Shown one piece after another: positions 34,401 through 47,392 of a stretch of 64,000 nt of DNA (position 1 is the first letter of the stretch; each line of letters starts with the position of its first letter). The stretch spans positions 56,677,676 to 56,741,675 of the forward strand of contig CM049316.1 of NCBI GenBank assembly GCA_026874595.1, in the 5' to 3' direction. Under the pieces are notes generated by a model that was not told the DNA's origin, searched no databases, and saw nothing but the letters and a program-made list of their open reading frames with translations. The translations under genes were made by a program, and so were the position numbers. The stretch comes from Sipunculus nudus (Eukaryota > Annelida > Sipuncula > Golfingiida > Sipunculidae).

Positions 34401-37400
34401 TTGCTTAGCTGTATTAACAAAATGTTTTGGAGTTACCACAAAGGGGATTTGCTTAAGGTTAAATGAAATCTTTAGAACTGAAAATATTATGCAATAAGTT
34501 TAACATCAGAACCTCCAGCCAAAGAAAAAAATCTACGTGCCAATCTTTAGTGGTCCTAAATGACCATCTGGACAGTTAAGGGTTAACATGAATTTAGTGG
34601 TAATTTAACATATATTAGTTCACTTGCTGTTATAAATTTGTTTTAGCCTTTTAAGTGTAATTCTTTGATAAAATTGACAGCTGCTGTGATCAAGAGCTAT
34701 AGCATTTGCTTATTTATGTCTTTTCAGCGACTTGGAGTTCTAATGCCAGGAGAGAAGGTTGAAGAGCAAGTGGAATTTGAGTTCATGTTTAAAAATGGTG
34801 AGTCAGTATGGTCACATTCCGCTTTCATCATTCAAGCATCCTGTCAAGCAGATAATCTGCAAGTTTTGTCTGATTTAAATGAGGATTAGAAATTTATTCG
34901 AGTGGTCAGTCATTTTTAAAGAGAATGCTGATGCATATGGTTTGTCATGATTAAGCCTTTTGTATATCATGACTATTGAGAATATTCAAATTTTCATTGC
35001 AACAACTGTAAGGCCTAACTTTTGTTCCACATGTCATATTGTTTGAAAAAAAGTAGCAATACAATTGTTATATATATGTACTTTTTTAATTAAAGCTATT
35101 GCTGAAATCATGACCACTATGTGCTTAAATATATGTTTTGTTCCAGTGCATTATTATGATAACTTGTTATGTCATCATATGATATCTTTAATATATTGTT
35201 TTCTTTTCACCAGTGTGGGCAGATAATGCAGATGCATGTGCTAAACAGTATGCTGGCACAGGGGCTTTGAAAACAGATTTTACAAGGTAATGGTTAACTG
35301 TAGCATTTTTCAAATATGGTACATCTATGTGTAAGCTTATTTGAATATTATAGGTCATTTTGGTATGTAACAATTCTTGTTTAAAAATATCACATAAATG
35401 TATTTTCAGATCTGCAGATTCTGATTTATATATCAAACATTTTAAAATTGTTCCGTCTAATATGTATTACCACCATTGCACTTGAAAGAGGAATTATTGT
35501 TCCAACATTGAGTATGTGTAGACATAAATAATTCATTTTAACTATACATTTTATACATTTGCATAAAGTTTAGGGATTGTATATGAAGCATAAAATGCAC
35601 TGCCCCCGAACTCTTAAAAAACTATGTAAGGAGTGTGTTTGTTATTTTATATTTTTAATTCTTTTACTATTATGGTGTATGATTCAATATATGAAATGCT
35701 GAAAAGGTATGGCAGTTTTATAAGAACAACATTATTGCAAATATCAACATTTGAAACTTCACTCAGATGACTTTGCTTGTGGTTTGATCTACACATTCCC
35801 CTATTATAAAATTTTACATGATTAGTATGGATTATATAGAACTGAATATACATTTTTTACAGGACAGGAAAGCGTACAATCTGGGGATTGATCAAGGATG
35901 GCATTAACGCATCCTACAGATATTTAATGAACAATTTCTATGATGGATACCGGCAGGTGCAGTGATAGGTGCTGCCCTCTGGGCTTGCTTCAACATTAAT
36001 GTTGCTTGATCCTTGTTGATGCACTAAATCACATAATTTAAATTTATGTAAATCTGTGATATTTAGCAACAATGGTTTATTGTAACTTTATCTTACTGTC
36101 TGTCATGGAAGTGTAGAGGATATGTGTATGTAGCTATATGTGTATTTAAAATTAAGCAGAATATTTATACTTTGTACTTTGAAAATTCTGAGAAAGATAC
36201 ATAAGGACTTTGTCTCAAAATAAAAAAGCTCTTGTATTTTGGTCTTATCCAGTGTGCATTCATTTGAAAAATCTTTATTTGAAAAATACAAATATTATTT
36301 TTTTAAATGAAACAATCAAATATTAAAATGTAACTTGTGAATAGAAAATAAAAAATGAGGCAACATAGCAATTAGGAAATATACTTTCTGGAATGTATGT
36401 TTAATACAATTTAGTTAAAGGTGTAAAAAAATTAGATTTTGCTTGAACTAGAAAGAAAGATGAAAAAAGTTGGTATTTGTGAATTCATCTATCCTAAATG
36501 TAAATTTACAGCCAAACATTTTGGAAAGTAAATGCTTATAATAGTTTCTTTGGACCTTTGGACAGAGGATAGTAAAATGTATTTAAAACATGTTGTCATT
36601 ACTTTATGAATTTGTGCATCAAAAAGGACAAGATTTTTTTAAATAACTCTTGCTTTTGTTTTCAACACCATTTTTTGTTTTGCTCAGCTTAGCTGTTGCA
36701 AGCAAGCTAGGCAGACCACTATGCTGAAATTTGGCTGATTCATGCGTTTGTGAATTTTCTTTCTTTATGCTTGGGATAGAAGTTTCTGTTGGCTGGCATT
36801 ATAGCTCCCATGAAAATGACCAGTTTTGAGTGTTGTGACAAGTTTTACATTCTCAGACATTCAGATATGATATAGTTTGTGTGTGGTATAACCATGTTTC
36901 TAGAACTGACAGCTTGTTGTATAATTTTGTATTTATTTACTCTGGCTGTTCCTCAGAATCCTTAGATGCCCTTTTTTGCATGGCCATATATACCATGCCA
37001 CCATGAGATGATGTACCAGGCCTCTCAGCTACCTCATGCATAAGATTTATCTACATCTGCCTGGCATCACCCCCAATTTTTCAAATCAGTAAGGCAGTAC
37101 CGCCTAGAAAAAATTTGCTAATATGTCTATTTTACCAGCATGACTAGAAGTCAGGATGGGGCCTGCAAACACAAATTAATTACAAGTGTTTTCCTTTAAG
37201 TATATACCCAAATGGGCACAGTTAAACTTTTTCAATTGCAGAGTACCAGCCGATGAATTAGTCTAGTTCTAACTTGTTTCATTTAGAAGGCAACTCAGAT
37301 GTTACAGACTTTTTGTTTTATTTTTTTGTGGAGGTAACCGTCACAATTTTTAATGCTTGCCCAACTAAGTACTATGTACATCTGCAGAAATCCCATTCAG

Positions 37401-40400
37401 GTTTTGGACTATGTAACAGGGGCTTACAGTTACATGTGATAAATCTGGCACCAACCAGGCTTGGTGTATCACTTCTGTGGGTCCTGGGTGTGTGTTATCC
37501 CTAATGCTGGGTCATGAAAACACTGAGGAATCCCTGAAAGGCTGACTTGTTTGTGAATGAAAGATGACTGTTGGGCACAGTCTCTCCATTATGCATGCAG
37601 AGTGCTCGCACTGGATAGGGACTGACCATGAAAAATCTCACTGCCTCGGTTGAGGTTCAAACTCAGTCTCCCATTTTTGAGCCCTTTTGTCTACCCCCAG
37701 ATCAGGGAAGATCACTAGAAATCTGAGTTTTCTATTTAATTTAATTTTCTCATGTTCACACACTTTTTGTCTTTTCTTTATTTGCCACCTAAAGACACCA
37801 CCCTGTGGTTGTTAATGAATTCCCTTTCCAGTTTTCCAATTTTCCTATGTTGTATTTATTTAGAAAAGGAAAACGTACCAAATTTGGACTGTTAAAGGAT
37901 GGATACAACTCGGCCATCCGCTACTTCAAGAACAACTTCTATGATGGTTTTCGTCAGGTAACAAATGGAAAGACATTGTGTCTTTATGCCAGCATATTTT
38001 ATGTTTGCCTACTGTTTAATCTTAATGAATAATACTATATTTTCAGAATGTAACCTGAGTTATTAAAGCACAAATATTTTTGTAAAATGTCACAAAGGTC
38101 TGCACAATACGTTTTGTCACAGCCTGTAGAAATTCTTTAATATGCCTTCACCAAATTTTGTCAGTGCAGAAATATGCAGTAACATGAGCACCTGAGGCTT
38201 TTGCAGTCTTCTTTTTGCATCATTTGCGGTATGACATCAACATTAAGTTGCAATTTTTTATAAGTAACCTTGCCTGGTTTCACTGTTTGTTAAATGCTGC
38301 TTGGCTGGCCCTTGCTAGCAGAAAAATACAGTTACTTTTGGCATGCATATATTATGTGTTTGTGTGTATATTTACTCTTTCATTATGCTTTTCATTTGAA
38401 AAAGATGAAATATTTCTTTGTGATTTGCTTGCATTCTTTCATTTCTTTTTGGAAAAAATATGTTTAATTTGATTAACAGAGTAAGAGCTGTGTGAATCAC
38501 AAAAATACCAGAAAAAAAGGTGGAAATATATAATAACATGTACATGGAAAAATAGAAAATGTATTTTTCAGTTTTATTTTTCATCATACAGTTTTCATTT
38601 GCAGTTATATTCTGAAAGACACAGATATAGAAATGCAAAATTAGTAGATAATATTACACTAATGGGATTGATAATCGTGCAAGAATGAATAACATGGATA
38701 TATATAAAATGAATAAAGAGTAGCTGAACTTTATCAGTATGAACATTTGTCAATAACATAAACACTGGCTGCATTTTCTGTGTCCTTGTCATATATAAGT
38801 ATTTCTATTTTGCCATTTTTAGGACTCGATAGATCTTTTCCTTGGGAACTACATCGTGGAGGAGCAGGAAGGAATCAGCAAGTCATGTCCGCTTCGTGAG
38901 GAGCGAGACTGGAAATTCTATGCAGTGAGTATTCCCTTGAGTTACTCCAGTACCACAACCATTAATTAAGGACTATTCCTAGTCCTTCAACAGTGAGCAC
39001 ATGTTTTTTTTCAATTTAAACTTTTTTGTTATTTTTAATTAAAGTGGAACATTTAGCTTATCAGTGTACACAGACATTATTTTGACTCCTTGGATTATTT
39101 AATACTGGATTTGGTCAGCATGAGTTTAACTAAGGGCATTAATTTAAAAGTAGTTGTTCAAACAACACTGGAGAATGAAGTATGACTGAAATCTATTCAG
39201 TGGTTTTAAGTCTATGACAACTTGTGATTGAATTCATATTCAGTGTACAGTGTTTTTTTTTTTTGCTTTTCTGTGTTTTTTATTCAATGATCACTTTTAG
39301 TTGTGTCAGATAAACTGAAAACATATACAGTCAAGCCCACTTTGTGTCATATCAGTTAATAGAAAATCCTGTTTATTGACACATAAATCTAAAATCCCAT
39401 ACCATTTCCTATTTAAACAATGGTAAACCTGACCGTTTAATATCATGGAATATTGTCATAATCCCGTTTATTGTCACGCTTGGAACCCTTGACAGTGATG
39501 TAAGTTCGTTGTTAATATCACATCAAATGCCGAAGCGGCGATCAACAAGACCAAGAGCCTGTTATCTGTCAGGCGTAACAGACCATCACATCTCCCACCC
39601 GTGTGTGGCAGACAAGTGTGGTGATGCATGCGGGTCACTCCACATCACTTAGCTAATTAACGTCTTAAGATACCACTGTAATCTAGATCATTGTGTTTCT
39701 TCATACGACAACAAGGGCGACTTTTGCAATCACATGTCATACATAATGAACTTCTGGCCTTGGCAAGGCCGCGGTTAACACCTCGGTGACGTTTCGCAGA
39801 GATGATATGAAGCACGTGCTGTTAACGTTGCTTATGACTCGAAATCCCCTTTAAAGGTCCCTGAAAGGCTGGAGGTTATGTGAGCACTTGAGGAGATACC
39901 CCGTCCAAAACCTACATTGCCGCAAAACTTCAGAATGTTGACAACAGCTTGATGATGCCCTCTCCCCAAACAGTCCTATCTTAAAGACAGTCATGGAAGT
40001 TTGAGTCATTAATAAGACATCTGGAAAATAAGGCGCAATAGTCTGGAAAGAATATCAACAAAAATAGTTTCCCTTCGCATAATGTTATAAATGTGCTGCA
40101 TTATTCCCAACATTTGACCTCATGACCGAGACTATACATCTTCTTCTGTTGGCAAGTCGGTTATTGCGGCATGCTACACAAAACTTACAGGAAATAAGGT
40201 GTGCATAAACGTAATTTGATATGCCTTTGTGCAATAAAAATCTTCATAAACGTTTCAGGTTCCTTTTTATTAACAATTTATTTAATATAATTTAAGACAC
40301 AATGCTTCTACTATGACTCAAAAGAACATGTTGAAGCTGCATAATATCACATCCATGTCATTATCATAATTCAAGCAAGCACCACTGACATGACAATAAG

Positions 40401-42471
40401 CGAGCTTGACTGTACAGCAGAACCTGTCGTGAGGGGACACCTGTGGGATATCCCCAAAGTGTCCCTACATAGCAGGTGTCCCTTCATAAGAGGTTGGGAC
40501 AGTTGCAGGCAGGGATAATGATTACTGTTTGGAGATTCATTCAACAATTAAAACAAAAGAATCACATACCTATAAGCATATAAAATAAAATGATTTTATA
40601 TCAGTAATATATATAAAAAAATATTTAAATGGACATCTGACCAAAGAAAGCAGATTCTTTGATGTCATGATTAAAAGTCTTTAATGAGCTGGTCCATATA
40701 TAAATACAAATTAAATAAATGGTGAATCATGACTTTAATTTCATAGAAATTATTACTATTTGCTAAAAAAATTTAAAAACAAATTTTTATTCAATAAAAT
40801 AGGATATTTGTAATATTTCTTAATTACATATTGTTCTGAATAAATAAATAAATATGAATAAAAGTCATCCTACAAACCTCTTGTTTAGCCAAATTTATAT
40901 GATAGGAGAATGATTTTTAATAAAAGATAAGGGTGTCATTAGGATATAGTATTCATTTAAATTTTTAGTGAACAATTAAAGTTATGCAACATTCTTTCCA
41001 CAGCACTGAATAATAAATTTATGTCTGTCAAAAGAGTAAGGTCTCTGAATGTCCCTACAGTCCACGGGAAATTATTCAAATGCAGACACCTCTAATTCAG
41101 TATTGAAACAAAATCAATTTTCAACATCAGAATTTTATCCCAACATTGAAATTATGACCGATGCCTCCTATTCAGCAATGGTTTTGTCAGATTGACATTG
41201 AATTGACCCTGAATAGGCTACACATCAGGCGGACATTCAATATGGCAGAAATGCTGGGGTGATCAGGAGCGTTTGGTGGACTTTGGCAGCTGTCGACAGC
41301 CTGTGCTACTCACAATCAAATTTGAACAATGTACAGTGATTTTGTCAGCTGAAATCAATTCAAATAATCAACTTCAAACTCAATATTTGGACAAAAATTA
41401 TTTTCTAACATAAGAAATTTATCCTGACATTGAGATTATGACTGGATGGCTCAGATTTAGCAGTGATTTTGTAAGATTTATATTGCATTGACCGGGCCTC
41501 ATATGATGCGGACATTTAATATGGCTGAAACAATGGGATATTTGGGAGGGTCTGGGGGCATTCAGTTGCTGTCACCTGCTGGTGCACCCGCAATCATATT
41601 TGGATTATACCTGTTAATCAACATTTTGACATCTTTTGCAACAGTTAGAGTTAGAATCTTCAAATGCTATCATTATTATTTTTGCAGCTTTAGAATAGTG
41701 ACCAAAGTTTGCAAGCACAAAACATCTTGTCTGCCATGTTTATACGACAGAAAAAAACTTGGGTCAACCGATGTTGATGCCCATTGGTCGAGTCAGTCAT
41801 GTGTTACAAAATTCCCGTAATTATATGAGATCTATGAATAAATCTAAATAAATGCTGTTCACGGTGTGCATGAAGCGTTTCACAGGGCTGCTTAGCTGCT
41901 ACACTCTTGCAGCATATCTGGTGGCCGCTGATATATCGGACTCAGGTGTCCATTCATTACAGGATTTTTGGGCCAAACATAAGTGTCCCTGTCCGTGTTT
42001 AGCAGGTGTCCACTCATGACAGGTCAATTTCAATGGGAAACGGGTCTGCACAATGGCTTAGTGTCCTTACATTGAAGGTGTCTGCTCATTGGTGGGTCCT
42101 GCTGTGTATATATATATATATACACACATATATTCTTGTTTTAGCTTCTTGCCTCAAGGATATAGATTTGTAGTTTATTGTAAAACCTTTTACTCTTTTA
42201 GTTGCCTTGACCTGAAGTTACCTTAGGGATACTTATGTGTAATACTTGTTTTATTTTAGCTTCCTGTGATCTTCATGCTTGCCTTCTCCATGTGTGTCAT
42301 CAGTGTAGCCATCCCTGATGGTAGGTCTTTACAATTACTTTTATACATACACCACCTCACTTAGTATTATGGCTTAATGTAGAACATTCAGGCCTGCTAT
42401 AATTCAAGGTACATGTAAAGTTGGACAGTATACATCAAAGTAATATCACAATATATCACTGGATTCATTTG

Positions 42472-42529
<58 letters not shown>

Positions 42530-45500
42530 TTAATCTACATGTTTTCTGCAATCTATTAATATATATATTATTCATGATCTGAAAATATTAGCACAAGATA
42601 TGATCACTTTATGTGAGTCTCACATGTATCAATGTTCTTTTTGCACATTCCTGTCAATATTAAGAAATCAAATATTAATAAAAATCAAACACATTTCTTT
42701 GATTGCAATGCTTGTTTTCACCAGTACATGGTGACCCAATTTAAAAAGTGTTGTGACATTGTTTTTTCTGAGGCAGAGGTGTTAAATTTCCCCATCTCGA
42801 TATATTTTACACTTACCAGTGTTTTTAGCGAACCTGTGAGCTTATGCGATGGTGCGGCGTCGTCCGTCGTGCGTCGTCCATCGTCTGTATGTTTACCATA
42901 GCTATCTCAAAAACGGCAGGAGCTAGCATCGCCAAATTTTTTTGCAAATAATCAGTCATCCAAAAAACTGTATCGTATTTTGTTTTTTTTTTCTAACTGC
43001 ATTTTTATAGATTATATAGGGAAAAAGCTTAAAAAGCTTTAAAAATCTTCTTCTCTGAAACTGTCCAGTCAAATAGTCCAATATTTCACAGAAATGATCC
43101 CTGGAACAATCTTTCTCAAATTTGTTCAAATGGTTCCAGTTCGGAGATTTTTGGCCGAGTTACAGGAGGTTGAACTTTGTTAACTGTGCAAAAAAGCATA
43201 TTAAAATTTAAATCTCAGAAACGGCTGGAGCTATCATCACCAAATTTTATGCCAATGTTGGTCACATAGGTCATATCTGAAATTGAGGTATTGGTGGCGC
43301 CACCTGCATCGGCCTTTTTTGTACGGGGTCATCAGTGCCTGTATCACACTGAGGGCTACAAAAAACTTCTTCTCTGAAACCATATGGCCAAAATGTTTAA
43401 TATTGCACAGAAATGATCCTAGGGTAGTGCTTTCTCAAGTTTCTTCAAATGGTCTCTTTTCAGTGACTTTTGGCTAAGTTATGGGAAGCTGAATTTAGTC
43501 ATATGCCATAACAGCCCATTTTAGCTCAGTGGCTACAAAGATCTTCTTCTCAAAAACCACTTGGCCAAATTCTTAAATCTTACACATTAATTATCCTCAG
43601 ATGTTGATAATTCAAGTTTGTTCAAATGGTTTTGGTTCAGTGCTTTTTGGCTGAGTTACGGGAAGCTGAACTTAGCCAGTTTGCTGTATCTTCCTATATA
43701 AGTTATAAAACCTGTGAAACATTTTTCGACTGATGCCACTGAAGCCAGTTTGTTTAATATTTTACAAGAATAATCCCTACAATAATTCTTATAATAATTG
43801 TCATTAATGGTTCCACATGAATGATTTTTGGCTGAATTATGGAGATTGAATGGAGTCATTTTACCATATATGTTAGCTGTGTTATGCTGTTACATCTAGC
43901 CTGGCACCAGTTTATCAGCATCTATTACATCATGCCACTAGACATTTAGATTTCAGGTTATCTTTGGTTAATATTGACAAGAAAGTTTTTTTAAAAGCTT
44001 TTAAAAAATTTAGATTTATGATTTAAGTTATTCATCATACCAGGCAATCTTACAATCATGGATATTCAGTTCTCTGTGGCCAAAACTGTACATGGATTAT
44101 TAATTATTGGTATCCCTACTCAACTTAATTCAAGAATTTGCCATCAATGAGATATATCTGTATTTTAATTTTGCATTCAGTATGCGTCCGTAATAATTTT
44201 ACATATATTCCTGGTTTCTTTTTTTTTATAAAAAGTCAGCTGAAAAGCATTTTGTATTAGGAAAATAAATTTCAAAGTTATTTCAAGTGAGACCACTTCT
44301 GTGTACAGATGGCAGCACTTGGTTTACCATTGGTAGATTGTCAGTGCCTTGATGTTGGCTATTAGCCAAGATGATGTCAGCTCTATAAATAGTTTTGGCA
44401 TAGTGCCAGGATTGGAAGAAGTGCAGCCAGGTATAGGCCAAGAGTTCACTCAGTGCAGTAGCTGCATTCTATTTATAGCTTTGGCAGACTGCTCACTGCA
44501 TCATATTTGGCACCAAAGTTCAGCCTGAATCTATTAATAGCTTTGGCAGACTGCCAACTGTGTCAGATTATGCAACAGGTCAAGAGTTCACTCAGTGCAG
44601 CCAGGTACAGGTCAAAAGTTCACTCAGTCTAGCCAGGTGCAGGTCAAGAGTTCACTCAGTGCAGTAGCTTGAGGCAGCAATTTGTCACAGGTCACTCGGG
44701 GGGCAACTGCCTTACTCACCTAAGCCTTGTCAGCCCAGTGCATCAAACTCTGGAGAAGTTTGACCTGTCTATGCATCTTTGATGGTATTCTCATTTACAA
44801 GACAGGTGGTGCGACCTACATTAACTTTTGCAGTGTATGCGCCTGCTTATTTCTACAGAGGAATTTGATACATCAGCCTAAAATTGGGCATGTTTATACA
44901 TATCGGGTAGCTTTATAGTGTACAAGACTGGTGGCCCCACCTACAATAATTTTTGCACAGTGTATGTCCCTGCTTATTTCACAGGAGGGGTTTGACATAT
45001 CAGTCTGACATTGGGCATATTTATATATCTCTTCGTTGTATGTAAGACTGATGGTGCCAGCTACAATCATTGTATCTGCCAAAACAGAGTTCTGCGGATA
45101 CTATGTTTTCAGTCATACGCCGAGGCTGTCGCCATTGCCACATAGGTTTCTGGAGAACTCCTCCATAACCACTGGGCAGAATTTTTTAAAATTCGGAATT
45201 ATGATCAGTCACATGTGAACTGCTGCGCCCTCATTTTTGGTTGACCTCTGACCTTTCCATTCTGCCCAGGGTCCATTTGTGCATCTGTTTCCACACATAA
45301 ACCCACATATCTCGGGAACCATTAGACCAATCAGGCTAGAAATTTTGCACAAATGTAGCCCTTTGATAGCTTTATAACATACACTAAAAATGGTGGCGCC
45401 ACCTGATACCATTCTTGCACAGCGTCCACCTGTTCATCTGCCTTGCAATAAAATCACTCATATCTCAGCAGTGGTTTGACTTTTCCACCTGAAATTTTGC

Positions 45501-47329
45501 AGGTTTATACATCCTGGACAGCTCTCTTGATTTTATGACAGGTGGCGCCACATGCATTCAGGTTTACTCTGCAGACATCCAAGCTCATATCTCGGGAACC
45601 GTTTGACCGATTGGGCCAAAATGTTGCTTGTTAGATCTCACATAGCTCTTCATCATACGCAAAAGTGGTGGTGCCACCTGCAACCACTTATGCACAGCGT
45701 CCATCTGTTCATCTGCCTTGGGATAAAATCACTGATATCTCAGCAGTGGTTTGACTTATCCACCTGAAATTTTGCAGGTTTATACATCCTGGACTGCTTT
45801 CTAGATTTTATGCCAGGTGGCGCCACCTACATTCAAGTTTACTCTGCAGACATCCAAGCTCATATCTCGGGAACCATTTGAAAAATTGGGCCAAAATGTT
45901 GCTTGTTAGATCTCACATAGCTCTTCATCATACGCAAAAGTGGTGGGGCCACCTGTAACCATTTATACACAGCGTCCATCTGTTCATCTGCCTTGGGATA
46001 AAATCACGCATATCTCAGCAGTGGTTTGACTTTTCCACCTGAAATTTTGCATGTTTTATACATCCTGGATAGCTCTCTTGATTTTTTGACAGGTGGCGCC
46101 ACCTACATTCAGGTTTACTCTGCAGACGTCCAAGCTCATATCTCGGGAACCTTTTTACCGATTGGACCAAAATTTTGCATGTGTATAGATCTCACATAGC
46201 TCTTCATCATAAGCAAAAGTGATGGCGCCACCTGCAACCATTTATACACAGCGTCCAGCTGTTCATCTGCCTTGGGATAAAATCACTCATATCTCAGCAG
46301 TGGTTTGACTTTGCCACCTAAAATTTTGCAGGTTTATACATCCTGGACAGCTCTCTTGATTTTATGACAGGTGGTGCCACCTGCATTCATGTTTACTCTG
46401 CAGACATCCAAGCTTATATCTCGGGAACCGTTTGACCGATTGGGCCAAAATTTTACATGTGTATAGATCTCACATAGCTCTTCATCATAGGCAAAACTGG
46501 TGGTGTCACCTGCATCCACTTATGCACAGAGACCATCTGATCATCTGCCTTGGGATAAAATCACTCATACCTCAGAAGTGGTTTGACTTATCCACCTGAA
46601 ATTTTGCAGGTTTATACATCCTGGACAGCTTTCTCGATTTTATGACAGTTGGCACCACCTACATTCACGTTTACTCTGCAGACATCCAAGCTCATATCTC
46701 GGGAACCGTTTGACCAATTGGGCCAAAATTTTGCTTGTGTATAGATCACACATGCTCTTCATCATAGGCAAAACTGGTGGCGCCACCTGCAACCACTTAT
46801 GCACAGCGTCCTTCTATTCATCTGCCTTGGGATAAAATCACTCATATCTCAGCAGTGGTTTGACTTCTCCACCTCAAATTTTGCAGGTTTATACATCATG
46901 GACAATTTCCTCGATTTTATGACAGGTGGCACCACCTACATTCACGTTTACACTGCAGACATCCATGCTAATATGCAACACACCTCACTCTATTCCCCTT
47001 GCCACTTAATCCATGCCTCACTTCACCTGTCCTACTCTGATTTCTGCGAATACACATATTCGCTTGTCGACTACCCATATTCTAGTTTTAAAATGTCCTA
47101 GTCTGAAACTTGCAGCTCAGAAATGTCCATTTTGCTTTAATAATAATGACTAAGGTAGATATGCAGGACTTAAGAGGATCACTATTAAATTTTAAAAATA
47201 AACCTCCATTGATACTCCCAAACTTTGCACTGGTTCGCATTAGGCTTGTAGGCCTTGTTTAACATGACAGTGAACACAAACATCAAAGGTCACCATATTT
47301 AAGTAATTGCAGTTTAGTACATTAAAGTC

Positions 47330-47392
<63 letters not shown>

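Noticed and set aside
37540-37700. Possible minus-strand SINE with B-box-like gagtttgaacctc
   Set aside because: Only a partial box match, no A-box, no second copy in the window.
41488-41820. 110-codon ORF in the 1.69-kb TIR element
   Set aside because: No conserved motif and no codon pattern distinguishing it from intronic sequence.
45392-46936. CRISPR-like regular repeats
   Set aside because: The units are contiguous 278-bp tandem repeats with no unique spacers, in a eukaryotic intron.
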